From Antrodiella citrinella (taxonomy: Eukaryota; Basidiomycota; Agaricomycetes; Polyporales; Steccherinaceae), in assembly GCA_004802725.1 (NCBI GenBank), contig SGPM01000012.1, positions 1-64,000 on the forward strand: a stretch of 64,000 nt of DNA, written 5' to 3'. The notes under the pieces were generated by a model, which saw only the letters and a list, made by a program, of their open reading frames with translations, did no database searches and was not told where the DNA came from. Made by a program: the position numbers and the translations under genes. Shown here in pieces: positions 45,561-57,169 of the stretch (position 1 is the first letter of the stretch; each line of letters opens with the position of its first letter).

Positions 45561-48500
45561 TTACGCTAGTGGATCAAAATCGCTCCAGTCATTCTTTGAC
45601 AGAGGTTTTGTGGCGCCATTCGCTGGCCACGATGGTTGTGGAGGTTTCGAAGGTGTCAACGCGCTGCCCATCCCCATCCCCGGACCTGACGGCGTCAGTG
45701 GTGCGTTGGAGAAAGACATGGGATTGGACGACGGCGCCATCACGGGAGATGCAAACATAGGTTGCATAGGGGGTGTTGCAACAGAGGGCATGGGGGCGGC
45801 AGATGGTAGAGATATGTTGTAATTCGGTGCTGTACTTGACTGCATTGTAGGAGGCGATGCTGCATGAGACATCAACTTCGGTGCTTGAGGTACGAGAGGA
45901 GAAGCAGTAGATAACGACGATCTTTGCTGGGAAGGGAAGCTAGGTCGAGTCTGGATCTGCGGCTTTTGCGTTGACAGGTTATATGAAGTCGATGGAGGTG
46001 CGACAACGAATCCAGGGTTTGTCCGAGTACGCGAAGCGGTTCCAAAAGACGAGACAATATGCTTCGGGGAGGGTGGCAATGATTGGGTGTTCGATTGTTG
46101 TTGGTATTGAGCCAACGTCGGTGGAGGAGACATTGTGGGGCTCTGCAAAGGAGGCGTCTATGGCACGTTGATAAATCGTTCAGCAGACAGATAAAGAGAT
46201 ACTTACACTGGGCTGGCCGCTCGAGAAGATACTTCCCCACACGTCGTCATCCCAACTCTTGTTTGCGTCCATCACCGTGTCTGCCTTGACTGTTCCTGGT
46301 GCACCGCCACCGACCAGACTCTCAAAGTCGACATTGCCACCTTGTTGAGGCGTGGCAACGCCGTTCGTTGCAGCAGAGCGATCTTCCACTCGCTGTGAAT
46401 CACGAAGGTACTGGTCATGCTCCTTCTCCACCCGTTCTCCAAGCTTCTTGATGACTTCCATGAAGCGTTTGAACTGTGATACGGTGAGAACTACACGTCG
46501 TCAGTCTACTTGATGATACCACGCGACCGGAATGAACATACGAGGGCCCATAGACATTGACCACAGTTGGGGAAGCACCAAGGTGGCTACAGCTTCGCGA
46601 TCTACCTTGAGACCCATGGCTTCCTGCACCGCGAGCGTTGCCATCTAAAAGGCGATGTGAGCTCTTTGACTTCGAACACGAACGATGTAATTTACCATGA
46701 CCGCTGGCTCTTTTGTACGGATTTTTGACAGTAGAGGCACCAGCTTCTGCGTAAGGCTCGACTGATCCAGCGTCTTCACCATGCTCATGAACGTCACGAG
46801 GGTAGCTATCTTGACCGATAATATCCGTGTTTTGGTGAACACAAGCTATCAGGACAAGTAAGATCTCTGGCGCTACGTGATTCTCGATCGTATGACTGAC
46901 TCACAGCAACACGGGGGAACAGGACGCCTTGCACTTCAGCATAATCAATAGTTTCACAAAGGTCAGGAACTGCCTTTAGAGCACGTTCTTGAACCTATAC
47001 GTTTTCAGTAGCATGCGCACCAACAGGACAGCTGACCTACATTGGCATGTTCAGATTCTAACGCGTTGTATACAAGAGGTAATACATCTGTACAAACCGC
47101 ATCAGCAGAATTTCTATCAATGCAAGTAAAATGAACGCACGTTCCCGGAAGACACCTTTGTCCGTCTTGTTCTGCAACATTTGCAAGTTATCCAACAATG
47201 TAATCATGTTTTGCGGAGGTTCCTTGATCGCGAATAAAGGCTTGAGACTTGGTAGTACCGTCGACGCAAATTGGCCTGGGGTCAACATCCCAGAAATGGC
47301 AAACACGTTAGGCAAAATATACGGCAATAGATGTGTGTCTTTCATCTCCTCCAAAAGCGAGGGAAGAATCTTTCGCCGTTGAAGACCCTCAGAGAAGCGT
47401 TCCAGTACGCTTGTAAGGCCTTTCATAAATGATACCTTCTCCTCTTGTGACTTAGCAGCGAATGTGGAGCGGTCCAGGAAGTTGAGTGTGGATATAGGCA
47501 AAGACGAGAAAAAGGATTGTTGTGGTAGGGAACTGGGGGAAGGTCGTGTTTGATGATGCCGTGTAACAAGTGCACTCAGTACCGCTGCATTGTTGTGTCA
47601 GTATGAGAACAAACTGCAGGGGTAGTATACGTACATCTGAGGTCTTGGTCGAGACGTTCCATCCCAGCCAAAGGCTTGCCTGCGTTCTCGCGTACACCAC
47701 CAAGACTTCCGTGATTTTTGAAGGGTGGATTCCCTTTACAGTGAACAGCGTACATCAGACATCCCAGAGAATACATGTCTGACGCAGGATCTAAAACCTC
47801 GTCGAGCGCATACTCCGGAGCTGCAGCCGATACTTAGCACATCATATCAAATAAACAGGTTCATTTCGACGCACCGATATAGTCAAAGGACCTCTGCGTG
47901 TAACCCAACGCTCGCCCGTCGAAAGTTGGGAACTCCCAGCGTCCGCCCAGAGGAATGGTCAATCCCAGACCTGATATCTTCCAGTCTCCCTGGGTTCATT
48001 TTAAGCCGCGAGCATAATAACCGGCTACGATCTAATGCGACTTACTGAGCTATTGATTATGATGCTCTCTGGTGTGATGTTTGAGTGAATCAGTCTAGCT
48101 GAAGTGTGGAGAAACTGCAGCCCTTTGCATAGTTGAAGAATCCCCTTCTGAATCTGTGTACGAATATAGTCAGCACACACCTTCTCGACCACCCTTTCAA
48201 CGAGCGCACCTCAACTTCATCTAGCTCAACCAAAGGGGAGTACTGCAATGACCCTGGAATTGATAGATGCAGGGAAGAGAGTACAGGCTCGGTGGCGAAG
48301 ACGAGTTCATTGCGAGTCTCCTCCAAGGGTTCCACCATCTCTTACATACCACATAACATCAGTACAACTGCTTACTGCACAACTGGACGACCATGACATA
48401 CCTAAGATACATGGATGGCGCAGCCTTCCTAACGCTGAAGCCTGCCCGCATAATACACGTATCCACCTAATTCAACCTCGTCGAATGGATCAGACAGACG

Positions 48501-48803
48501 TACCTCAGCCTTCAGCACCTCCAACGTCTTCTCCTTCGACAACGGCCCCATCTTATCCATCTCTTGAACCCTCTTATCTGCCGACCATACGCTTACGCGT
48601 TTGCCATTGACCTTGTGTGTAGCTGGTTGCACTCGCCAAGGGCCCACTTGGAAAGGAGGAGTATGTGCGGCCTGCGGGATAGCTACGTTGGACGAGCCTG
48701 GCGTAGGTGTACTCGTTCTGCTACCATTGTGTACCGCTGTGCCAATGGTATAAGTTTGTGAGATGTTAGTCCGTCCGAAGAATGACGATGCGGCCGCGAG
48801 CAT
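45561..48803 (-). CDS. SCY1: Scy1-family pseudokinase (SCYL2-like)
   Basis: About 800 residues starting MLAAASSFFGRTNIS at 48803. The kinase-like domain has VSVWSADKRVQEMDKMG and LKAEASALGRLRHPSILEMV (conserved structural Glu/His region). The catalytic loop reads LIHSNITPESIIINSSGDWK in place of HRDxxxxN, and SGLGLTIP in place of DFG. APEYALDE and DMYSLGCLMYAVHCKGNPPF follow, as in the kinase C-lobe. A HEAT-repeat region comes next (FAISGMLTPGQFASTVLPSL, LPLVYNALESEHANVQERAL, LTQKLVPLLSKIRTKEPAVM). The C-terminal tail is Ser/Pro/Gln-rich and ends KNDWSDFDPLA, a DFDPL-type motif resembling adaptor/clathrin-binding peptides. SCYL proteins act in Golgi/endosome trafficking. Several introns; about 12. 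Confidence 0.93.
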
Positions 48804-49300
48804 CGTGAGTGGGTATGTAGAGGAATACAGTCGTGAAGTGATGGAATGGAGTTCAAGCTATGAACGCAAGAGTGATATGATGTCGAGCGGACCGCGTTCA
48901 AGGCGATGGTAACGCCGGCAGACGCCGGCTCGGATAACTTTAAACTAGTACTATAGTACTATGCCAAGTCCTTTCTCCTTGTCTCTCAGAGTACAGTACA
49001 CTGTCGAGCAGAATGACAATATAAAAATACCAAGAGAACCGGAGAAGCATAGTTCTAAGCTATGCAACGTGAATCTCCAGTTCATATGAGACGACATAAG
49101 TAGAGTATGTACTGTAATGACTTTGATACGACTGGAGCTGAAGTTGAAGGCAAACATTGACAACAATCCGGGATGTAGGAGATTTACAAAGTGTGAGATA
49201 ATTCACTTAGATTTTTCGTGCGCAAGCAGGGTTGTGCTTAGATGGGTTCCCCGCGCGCGGGTAGAAATTATAGGAGGGATCGTCCGAGTCAAGTGAGATG
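48804..49300. other. Intergenic region
   Basis: About 500 bases holding the Scy1 gene promoter and the 3' UTR of the arrestin-like gene. It includes a perfect 14-bp palindrome AGTACTATAGTACT (48947-48960) and two ACGCCGGC words (near 48912 and 48922). No gene seen. Confidence 0.45.
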
Positions 49301-50878
49301 TCAGTGAGAACTGGGGATGTCTGAGATGTGATGAGGGCTTCGTGGAGGGGCGACCACGTTGGTAAGACCCAGCGCAGGCATAGGAGTTCCGTCCATAATC
49401 AGAAGCTCGCGCTCGTGCGTCCCATACGAGTCCGTGCACATCTGGACGACCTCATCGTGCTTGAAGGTGGGAAGATGGTTGGCGTATGTAGGTGGCCGTA
49501 CGATGACGCGAATGATATACTGCAACATTCAGACACCATGAGAAACGTAATTTAGAGGAATCCAATTATCGACTTACCTCTATGGCTGCGTACCCAAGGA
49601 TGCCCCAGGAGCACTCTGTACCATGCTGTCCACCGGTAAGTTCGGCAGTCAGGTACATGGTGCCTTCTAGCATGCTGTTCACATGTAGCTCGGTAACCTT
49701 TTCGACGACGACCTCCCGGACACTGATCTGTCGACCTTCGTTTATCCATACTTTCCTGCGTTTAACGAGGAATATACCGATGCTGTCTGAGAGAAGTTTC
49801 GGTATCGCTGGAGAATGAGGGCAGCTGATGCTCAGTGCCAAGTGGATGGTTTCTCCGGATGCAAAGACAGAGGGCTCCGGCACATAGAGCTGGCGAATCA
49901 AACGTTAGCAAGAGCCAGACTACTCTTGCGATGTCGACGAACCTGCACCACAGCGAGGTCCTTGTCCGTTCGCTGAGTTGGACCACTAGCGGGCCAAACT
50001 GCAGAAACGTCCACCCTCCTCATACCCTCGGGAAGTACAAGTCCGGGTAACATCAAGGGCATATCCGTCAACGGCGGGAACCGAGGACTGCACTTCGGGA
50101 GGTGTAGGATTGGAATGGTGCGCCTGGTTACATGTAAATGTAAATTCATGTAGGGCGTGAAGTACATGGTTCCGTATACAACATGAAAGTGTGACAGCGT
50201 TAGTTTAGACTATTTGGCTTGTAAGCGGTCGGGAACTTACATTTCGTGACGGCGAAATGCACCACGGACGATATCAACTTGCAGCGTATATGAAATCTCC
50301 GCGGATGCATGTGGTTGGAACAAGGAGGAGGAGGGAGGAAGAGGGGTATCACTACCTATCACATGCTCCGGGAAGGTGAGAAGGAAGGGATACGTTGTAC
50401 CAGCCTGTAAAGAGGTTGCGGACTCTGATTTGAAGAGGGTCGCTTTCTCAGACATGTATGTCTTTTTAGCGACACCAGCGACCATGGTGCGTTCCGACAT
50501 CGTGATCTTGACAATACCCTGCAACTGAACGGTGTGTCAGTCCCTACTACGATCCAGCAATGTTATACAACCTACTGTCGTAGTGACTTCTAATATTGAG
50601 CTGCAGTCCTTCATGAAGGTAACTAGACCTTTCACAGACCCACAGCGACCGTACGCCGCGTACAGTAGACCCCACGGACAGGGACCGAGGTTGATTTCGA
50701 CGCTGTCCGTCCTGTACTTGTGCTCGCGGGTATCCAAGTGGCTGGCGACAATTGCAGAATTGGATTCGGACAGAGAGCGATGTAGGACGCGTTCAGTGCG
50801 ATGGGCGAGCTCGGTATACGTAGGGACCGGATGAGCGGAGTGATGAGAATACAACGGTGGCATATCGTTGTGGCTCAT
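49301..50878 (-). CDS. Arrestin-like domain protein
   Basis: About 460 residues in five or more exons. The ATG at 50878 gives MSHNDMPPLYSHHSAHPVPTY. The arrestin-N part has YRTDSVEINLGPCPWG, GSVKGLVTFMKDCSSILEVT and LQGIVKITMSE, then AGTTYPFLLTFPEHVIGS, LPPSSSLFQPHASAEISYTLQ and VDIVRGAFRRHEM. This is the beta-sandwich pattern of fungal alpha-arrestins (LxGxV, YPFxFxLP, SxxYxL). The C-terminal half has VFASGETIHLALSISCPHSP, VREVVVEKVTELH and YIIRVIVRPPTYANHLPTF. Alpha-arrestins recruit Rsp5-type ubiquitin ligases to plasma membrane transporters. I see no clear PPxY tail; PPLY at residues 7-10 is the only such motif. Ends DIPSSH. Confidence 0.8.
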
Positions 50879-51842
50879 GGCTACGAAGATGGTGAGGACA
50901 AGTTACAGCGTTCTGGAGGAAGGTAAGACGGTGACAGTGTGATGATGAGCTATACGTTGAAGCAGTCCCTTTATATGGCGCTGGGATGTGACTCGACTGC
51001 ACCAGATATAGTTTCCAGCTTTGTGGACCTTCGCGCGCTCTGACAGGCTACGTTATATTCATGATTGGCTGCTTTCTGGTCGTAATTCCGAAATCTTCGA
51101 CGGTTCGACGAAGTTATGACAAAGCTGACCATTTAGAAGGCCGTCTAGAACGTCCGAGGTTGGAACCTATCAAAATCAAAGTGAATTGAGACACTAGTAG
51201 TACTGGGAACGCGTAGCATTCCGCAGAGTCCTGACTCCGTTGAGGCGTTGAGGCGGGCGTACGTGACTCCTGCGTGAGTGACGGTGAGTCAAGTTAGTGG
51301 GCGCTTATGGAAGTTACAACATTTGATGGTATTGGCGGCCCTCCGTGCACTCGAAATCTGAATCAACGCTTGTGCCATCCTCTGATGTGGTAAAGCAAAG
51401 CAATAATGAGCAGTAATGACGAACGAGAGGAACGTGTACTTGAACCTGCATTGCGGATGGCAGTGAAAGCCTGATGAACGTGGCCTACAAGCGTGGCTTC
51501 GGAATAGTGACACTGACTGTGGAGGTGCGGATATGAAGCTTGAGGCCGAAGAATTGCAGGGTCCAGGAACAAAATATCCTCCTACTTCGAAAAGATCGAT
51601 CGGGAGAGGACCCCGCACGTACCGGGAATGATATTCAATCGACAGCTGACGCGTTCATGAGCATGCACTCAAATAAACGAGGACCATTTTGACGTACGGT
51701 GGTAAGGTTGATCGTACGGCAATGCACGGGTGTTTGCAAGGTGGAAGGTTTTTGAGGCACCCCAACTACGCTGTGTGGTACACCAATGCATAATATGAAA
51801 TCGAAGTACACTTATGTCTATCCAACAACATGGAAATAAGGA
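50879..51842. other. Intergenic region
   Basis: About 960 bases between the arrestin-like start and the cytochrome b561 stop, both on the minus strand. The ORFs here are short and lack recognisable content. I see nothing definite. Confidence 0.4.
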
Positions 51843-52959
51843 TCAGAAGAACTTCATCTTCGACAGTCTGCCATTCGTACATCAGTCGAGTCATCCAAAG
51901 GACTGGTAACGGAATGCAACGTACCTTACACGAGATAGCACAGCAAGGAGTAAAACAGCAGGAGCAATCGTAAATGCAATCAATCTTACAGCAAGCACAC
52001 TGTTATTCTCCGACCAGTGTGACCAGGCTCCACCCAGGTATGCGGCGAACAGGTATAGAGGGTATATGACGTAGCCTGACAATCTGAAGAAGCCGTTATA
52101 TATTAGACGAAGAGCAAGAAATTCATCGAACGTACCGATGATACTTCCATACCAACTTGGCTCTGGGATTCCCTCCAAAGGCACGTCCCCCAAACCACAC
52201 GCTTCCTCCGCCTAGAAGCACTTGCAATATTGAAAGAATCATGACCGTGATACCAAACGTCTAAGATCAAGTTCGTCAACGCGCGATACTCGAGCGAAAG
52301 CGAAGAACATACGCCGTGCCATGACGTGAAGTGCTCTCTGTTATTGCGAGATTTGTTGTAAATAACAATTGAAGTACCGACAATGGCCACAGGTATACCC
52401 AGAGCTATCATAGCCAATTGGTGACGTATGAGACCAGCAGCTTTCGTTCTCGGTTGAGAAGTAGGCTGCAACGTGAGAATACCTTGATAGAAATCAGAAA
52501 AACATCACGCCAGATGTTAATGAACGTACCGTATGTAAACAATGCAAGGGAAAGACTTTGCATCAACGGATGCCAAGTGAACAACGCGAAAGAGGAAGGC
52601 TTTGCTAGCGCCATAATCCATATTGTGACTGCAAAGACCTGCATTGTGCGCTGAGACGAGGAAAATCATTTCGAATCCTAGAAAAACGTACTCCAACAGA
52701 TACCTAAAAATACATCAGCTTCAAGATTGCAGAATGACGGCACAGCAGAACGTACTATTGCAGCAATCTGAGCGACAGCATCCCCTTCTCTGGCCTCGGG
52801 TCGATCATACGAATCCTTGATACCCATCTGCTCTACTGCGGTCGGTGTCTCTGGCTCGTCCTCTTGGTCTACCAAAGGTTGACGTTCTTCGTCTGTAGCA
52901 GGTGCTTCGGTTTCTGCAGCGACGGGTGGAGGCACAAGTGGGAGAGGAAGCGAAGCCAT
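51843..52959 (-). CDS. Cytochrome b561 domain membrane protein
   Basis: About 250 residues. Start MASLPLPLVPPPVAAET, followed by an acidic soluble N-terminus of about 60 residues. Six-helix cytochrome b561 core: FAVTIWIMALAKPSSFALF then TWHPLMQSLSLALFTYG, IRHQLAMIALGIPVAIVGT, FTSWHGTFGITVMILSILQ, KYHRLSGYVIYPLYLFAAY and VRLIAFTIAPAVLLLAVLS. The four haem-ligand histidines of the family are present (WHPL, RHQL, WHGT, YHRL). The last exon adds LSKMKFF, with TGA at 51843-51845. These proteins move electrons across membranes, often from ascorbate to ferric iron. It stands alone, without a DOMON or FAD reductase domain, so it is the CYB561/CYB561D2 type. Vacuolar or ER location is inferred. Confidence 0.88.
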
Positions 52960-53350
52960 GTCGGTCGAGCGCTTTTCAGAGCAACACGGTGCTAAGACAC
53001 ATAGATGGGAATGTCCGCTACGTGCACCTATCAACGGGCGATGGTTTGGTTGACGCTGTCCGTGTGTCTGTTTGACTTTTTGGACAGAGTCGGGACACGG
53101 ATAAGACAAGGAACTGCATTGATATTCCCCGATGTGAGACTCGGAGATCATGTTGATGGTGAGTGTCTCATACGGTACAATTATGGGCGCCTGTGGTGCT
53201 GTCTCGGTTCCGTGCCGACGACGATGAGCTCGAGGTCACCCGGTACGGCTCTCATCACTACCTCCCATCGTCGACCGTGAAAGTACAGGTGTGTTTGCGC
53301 TCTTCATTGGCAACTTTTATCTCGAAGCTGACCACACATCTAGTACGGCC
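52960..53350. promoter_or_regulatory. Divergent promoter, cytochrome b561 gene and HIBADH
   Basis: About 390 bases between two divergent start codons. No TATA box or other strong motif is evident. Shared regulation of the two genes is possible. Confidence 0.4.
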
Positions 53351-54498
53351 ATGAGACCCACAGCGAGACTGTTCTCACAGCTGGCCCGTCCCGGGCCCCA
53401 TCGTGCGCAGACGACTGCATTCATTGGACTGGGTCGCATGGGCTCCGAGATGGCCTACAACCTTTTCTCTCGCAAATTTGTGGAGAGCAAGGGGAGTGCC
53501 CAGTTCGTTGTCTGCGATGCTTCCACCACAGCAGCACATGCCTTCGCAGACAATTTGACTGCACAATTCCCTGGGACCAGGGTACAGGTAGTCGCGACGC
53601 CCGTCGAGTGAGTTTCAACGACATTTGGAGTACTGACGCATACTTATCGTCCACTTCAGGGCTGCCATTGCTTCTTCGACCATTGTCACTATGCTTCCGT
53701 CTTCGCCTCACGTCCGAACCGTTTATGCCGAGAGCAATGGGATCATCCCTGCTTTACGTTCATTACCTGCCGATGTCCGACAGTCAACCTTATGCATCGA
53801 TTCTACTACGCTGGATGTTCAAGTCGCACGAGGGACGGCTGTGGAGCTGCACGAGACCGGCGCAACGATGGTGGACGCCCCAGTATCAGGTGGGACGACA
53901 GGTGCCAAGGCTGCAACCCTGAGTTTCCTCGTAGGTGGTACTGAAGACGCGTTCGATCGCGCCTCGCCTATCCTGGCTTTTATGGGCAAGAAGATCATTC
54001 ACTGCGGCCCAAGTGGTGCCGGCCTTGGAGCCAAGATATGCAACAACCTAGTCCTGGGCGTTCAGCAAATCGTCGTGGGGGAAGCCATGCTTCTAGGACA
54101 GAAGCTGGGACTCGATCCTGCAGTGCTAGCGGGCGTCATCAATAGCTCGACCGGTGCTTGTTGGGCCTCATCTGTCAACAACCCTGTTCCAGGTGCGCTT
54201 CCTACTGAGCCACCTTGCACGAGAAATTATGAAGGAGGCTTCGCGACAAGTCTCATGCTGAAGGTGAGCTTGTTAGATCCAGCGCCACATATTGACCGCT
54301 GATCGTTTCCGTGCAAAGGACATGGGCCTGGCTACGGATATTGCGAACGCGTTTGGAAGCCCGCTGCCGTTGGGAGAAGTGGCAGAGAAGTTCTATGCAA
54401 AGGTTGCAGGTGAACCGGAATTCGCGAAGAAGGATTTCTCGTCTGTGTATCGATATTTGCAGCTTGTGGCAGAGGAAAGCGAGAGGCTACAGAAGTGA
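53351..54498 (+). CDS. HIBADH: 3-Hydroxyisobutyrate dehydrogenase, mitochondrial
   Basis: Oxidises 3-hydroxyisobutyrate to methylmalonate semialdehyde in valine breakdown, in the mitochondrial matrix. The presequence MRPTARLFSQLARPGPHRAQ is followed by the NAD-binding TAFIGLGRMGSEMAYNL. ATIVTMLPSSPHV-type sequence and the substrate signature VDAPVSGGTTGAK come next, then GAGLGAKICNNLVLG with the catalytic lysine, WASSVNNPVPGA and YEGGFATSLMLK. The last exon gives DMGLATDIANAFGSPLPLGE and ends ESERLQK. Length about 365, normal for fungi. Two introns: after PVE (about 53609-53658) and after LMLK. All expected motifs are intact. Confidence 0.94.
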
Positions 54499-54967
54499 GG
54501 TGAGCACTGAGCAGTCAGAGAAGGAGTAGCACTTGTACCTGCATTATACGATGCAAAACATGTCCTGCGGTAGCCGACACCACGCGCGCCAAAAATTGCC
54601 AAAGTGGCTTGTCAGCTGTTGCTCCACTGAGCCTTTGTCTCCTTGTCTCTTACCATCCTCCTCTCGTGTTTTGTATCTTTCTGCTTCGTTTGTGGAACAT
54701 AGACCATCGCTGCATCGACCGTCGTGATCCCAGCGACTACTACCTACATTTTACATAAAGACTTTGCTGGGGGGGGGCAACAGACCAAAGTTGCCAATTG
54801 CGGTATAGCAGCGTTCCCGGGCTCTCGTAACGGACCCTCCTTCCACCCTCCCTTTTGCCTTTCCATTATCTCCTCGTAATCGGCCATCCCTCTCATCACA
54901 TCCATTCTCTTTCACGACTGGTACATATCATTCCTCCTAACCCCACAGAAATAATAGTGACACACCA
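54499..54967. other. Intergenic region
   Basis: About 470 bases between two plus-strand genes. It includes a run of nine G (54769-54777) and a pyrimidine-rich stretch before the next gene's start. No gene recognised. Confidence 0.45.
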
Positions 54968-56767
54968 ATGTCTGCGAAACCCAACGCCATCATCTTCGGT
55001 GCGGTTTCATACTACTTTTTCTTTGTCGAGATTGCGCGTTTTACCTATCGCTTTGTCAGGCGGATTAAACAATGTCTCGAGGACGGTAGCTTCATTATTG
55101 GTTCCATTGGAAGGAGAGGCTCTGGTGTCGGTGAGTCAAGCTCTGGTCATCTGTCTTCAGAGATTCACCCGCAATCTTTCCATCGCAGAATTTGCGAATT
55201 GTTGACAAATATTCTGTTTTCCCCCCAACAACGTTTGTCGCTGCTTCGATTCTTGCAGCACAACTGTGATCTTAACGTTGAGATTTTTGTATAGGTACCT
55301 CGGTGCAGAGTTCACCAAGGTTCTGCAGAAACCAAATGTAGAGTATCGACAAGCAAATTTGACTGTCCCAAGTAAGTCCAAAATATTTCATACTGTTGGC
55401 GCAAATGTTTGATCTTGCACCTAGCAACCGTCGCTTCCTGTTTTGAGCCCTCAGAGGGACAGGAACCGTTCACATATGTCTTTGACTTTACAGGCGAAGA
55501 TCAGTGGGACCGACCAGAAGAGGTACGCAGTCCTCTATACATCCGCTCTCTTAATTCATGTTCCATGATGCAGGTGCAAATCGAGCGAACGTTCAATGTC
55601 GCTCGTTTAGTTGGCCAGGAAGCGGCTCGCCGAAATGTGAAAGCATATGTCCGCATACAGCATCCGTTCTACGAGTGTAGCGAGAAGGGAGATCATGATG
55701 AGAAGGCAAATGTCAAGCCAGATGACGTCCTGGGTACCTGGTGGCACGAGTCTTTGAGAGCTCTCGCGGCGATTGAGAAGTAAGTCAATCTCTAGTCAGA
55801 CGTTTCACGGATATAACATTGACGGTCGAATATGTCAGCTTGAATTTGGTCATTCTTCGTACCGCTTTGTCGTATGGCCCTTATATCGATCGCGGTAGTA
55901 AGTTCTTTCATTGATCGCTACTTGCAACAGATCGCTGAGCTCGTTCATCCAGATGTTACGAATTTCATGGTGGTGGCTGCAGTGTACGGACACATGCAAC
56001 AACCAATGAAATGCTTGTGAGTCAAAAATTGTTTGTCCCATTCGATGCCCCTCACCTCTGTGTAGGTGGTCACCGGGTAAACATCCATCCCACACAGTCC
56101 ACTCAGAAGACATCGGTGGAGCGTGCTGGGCATTAGCAGAGTGGATGGCGGGCCTCGGTCGTAAAGAGGCTGACGCTATCGCAGGCGAGGATATTCCTTT
56201 CAAGAATGAGAAAAGTAAAACCAAGAAAATTGATGGAGTTGTGTCCCCTGACATCAAGTGCATCGCGCCGCTTTTTAATCTCGTCGGTTTTCCCTTTACT
56301 TTTCTGCGAAGACTGCGACTCACGAAGAGAACAGGAGGATGATTCGGACCTTTCCATGGCTGACCTTGGAAAGCTAATGACCTCCTTCTTCGGAGCGGAA
56401 TTTGAGTTCTACAACTTCCTGACTAATTTGGCCGCCAAGGTTCGTTTTAATTCTAGCACCCCTACCTTTGACACTCACACCATGTGCGTAGGCCAACCTC
56501 GATAAAGTAGTCGAAGATATCAACGAGGCACACGTTGGCGAATGGACACGGATGATCACAACATCAAACCCACCCATTCCCAATACGCCCTACTCCGCCT
56601 ACATGGATTTCTACAAATTGAAGAAGCATATCGTCGCCTTCAACGCCAAGAAGCTGAAGGAAGTTGTGGGTTATAAGCTCAAACACCCACTGATGACCCA
56701 CGAAGTTATCAAAGATATTATTGACAAGCTCAAAGCCGAGGGCTCCTGGCCCAACTTCGACTCGTAG
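54968..56767 (+). CDS. Extended-SDR-like NAD(P)-binding protein
   Basis: About 430 residues after splicing. The start MSAKPNAIIFG joins, after a GTGCGG-TTGTCAG intron, to GGLNNVSRTVASLLVPLEGE (the phosphate-binding turn, here GGLNNVS rather than GxxGxxG). NLRIVDKYSVFPPTT joined to YLGAEFTKVLQKPNVEYR follows. Downstream are FTYVFDFTGEDQWDRPEEV, VAVYVRIQHPFYEC-like sequence, LVILRTALSYGPYIDRG (YGP, as in extended SDRs), VHSEDIGGACWALAEW and a C-terminal block ending AEGSWPNFDS. I read it as an epimerase/dehydratase-type Rossmann protein of a fungal subfamily. Cofactor preference and substrate are unknown. At least seven introns, two of them inside motifs. Confidence 0.75.
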
Positions 56768-57169
56768 TATTTCTATGCTGCACGACTCTCTGACTGGCTC
56801 CTGGTCCCTAGGCCCTTCACATTGCTTCTCATCACTTCCATTTTTAAAGTAGTATGTAGTAATATCATCATCCCTCGCTGGTACTCTGTTTCCTTGTTGT
56901 CCTTTCAATACACTAGTAGTAATTTTGTCATGTTCCGTCTCCCATCTTTTTCGCCTCTGCCTTTGAGTACACTTGGTCGTCTTTGGAACTCTGATCAGAC
57001 CTCGCAATTTTCTCTTACATTCTACCTCTCAATAGTGTCTTTTGGAGTTCATGTTTGCTACATACGTTGTGCATCGAAGTTGGCAGAATAGTGGCATGTT
57101 TTTCTATGTGAGATTTTACATGCAAAATCCGATGGCTGACGAGCAAGGATCCGGGAAAGGGTACTCTGA
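56768..57169. other. Convergent intergenic region
   Basis: About 400 bases between the stops of the SDR-like gene (plus) and the Arf-GEF (minus). Both 3' UTRs fall here. No gene seen. Confidence 0.5.

Noticed and set aside
50879..51842. ORF at 51289-51618 (minus) as a small gene
   Set aside because: Composition is not protein-like and it depends on a non-ATG start; nothing recognisable.
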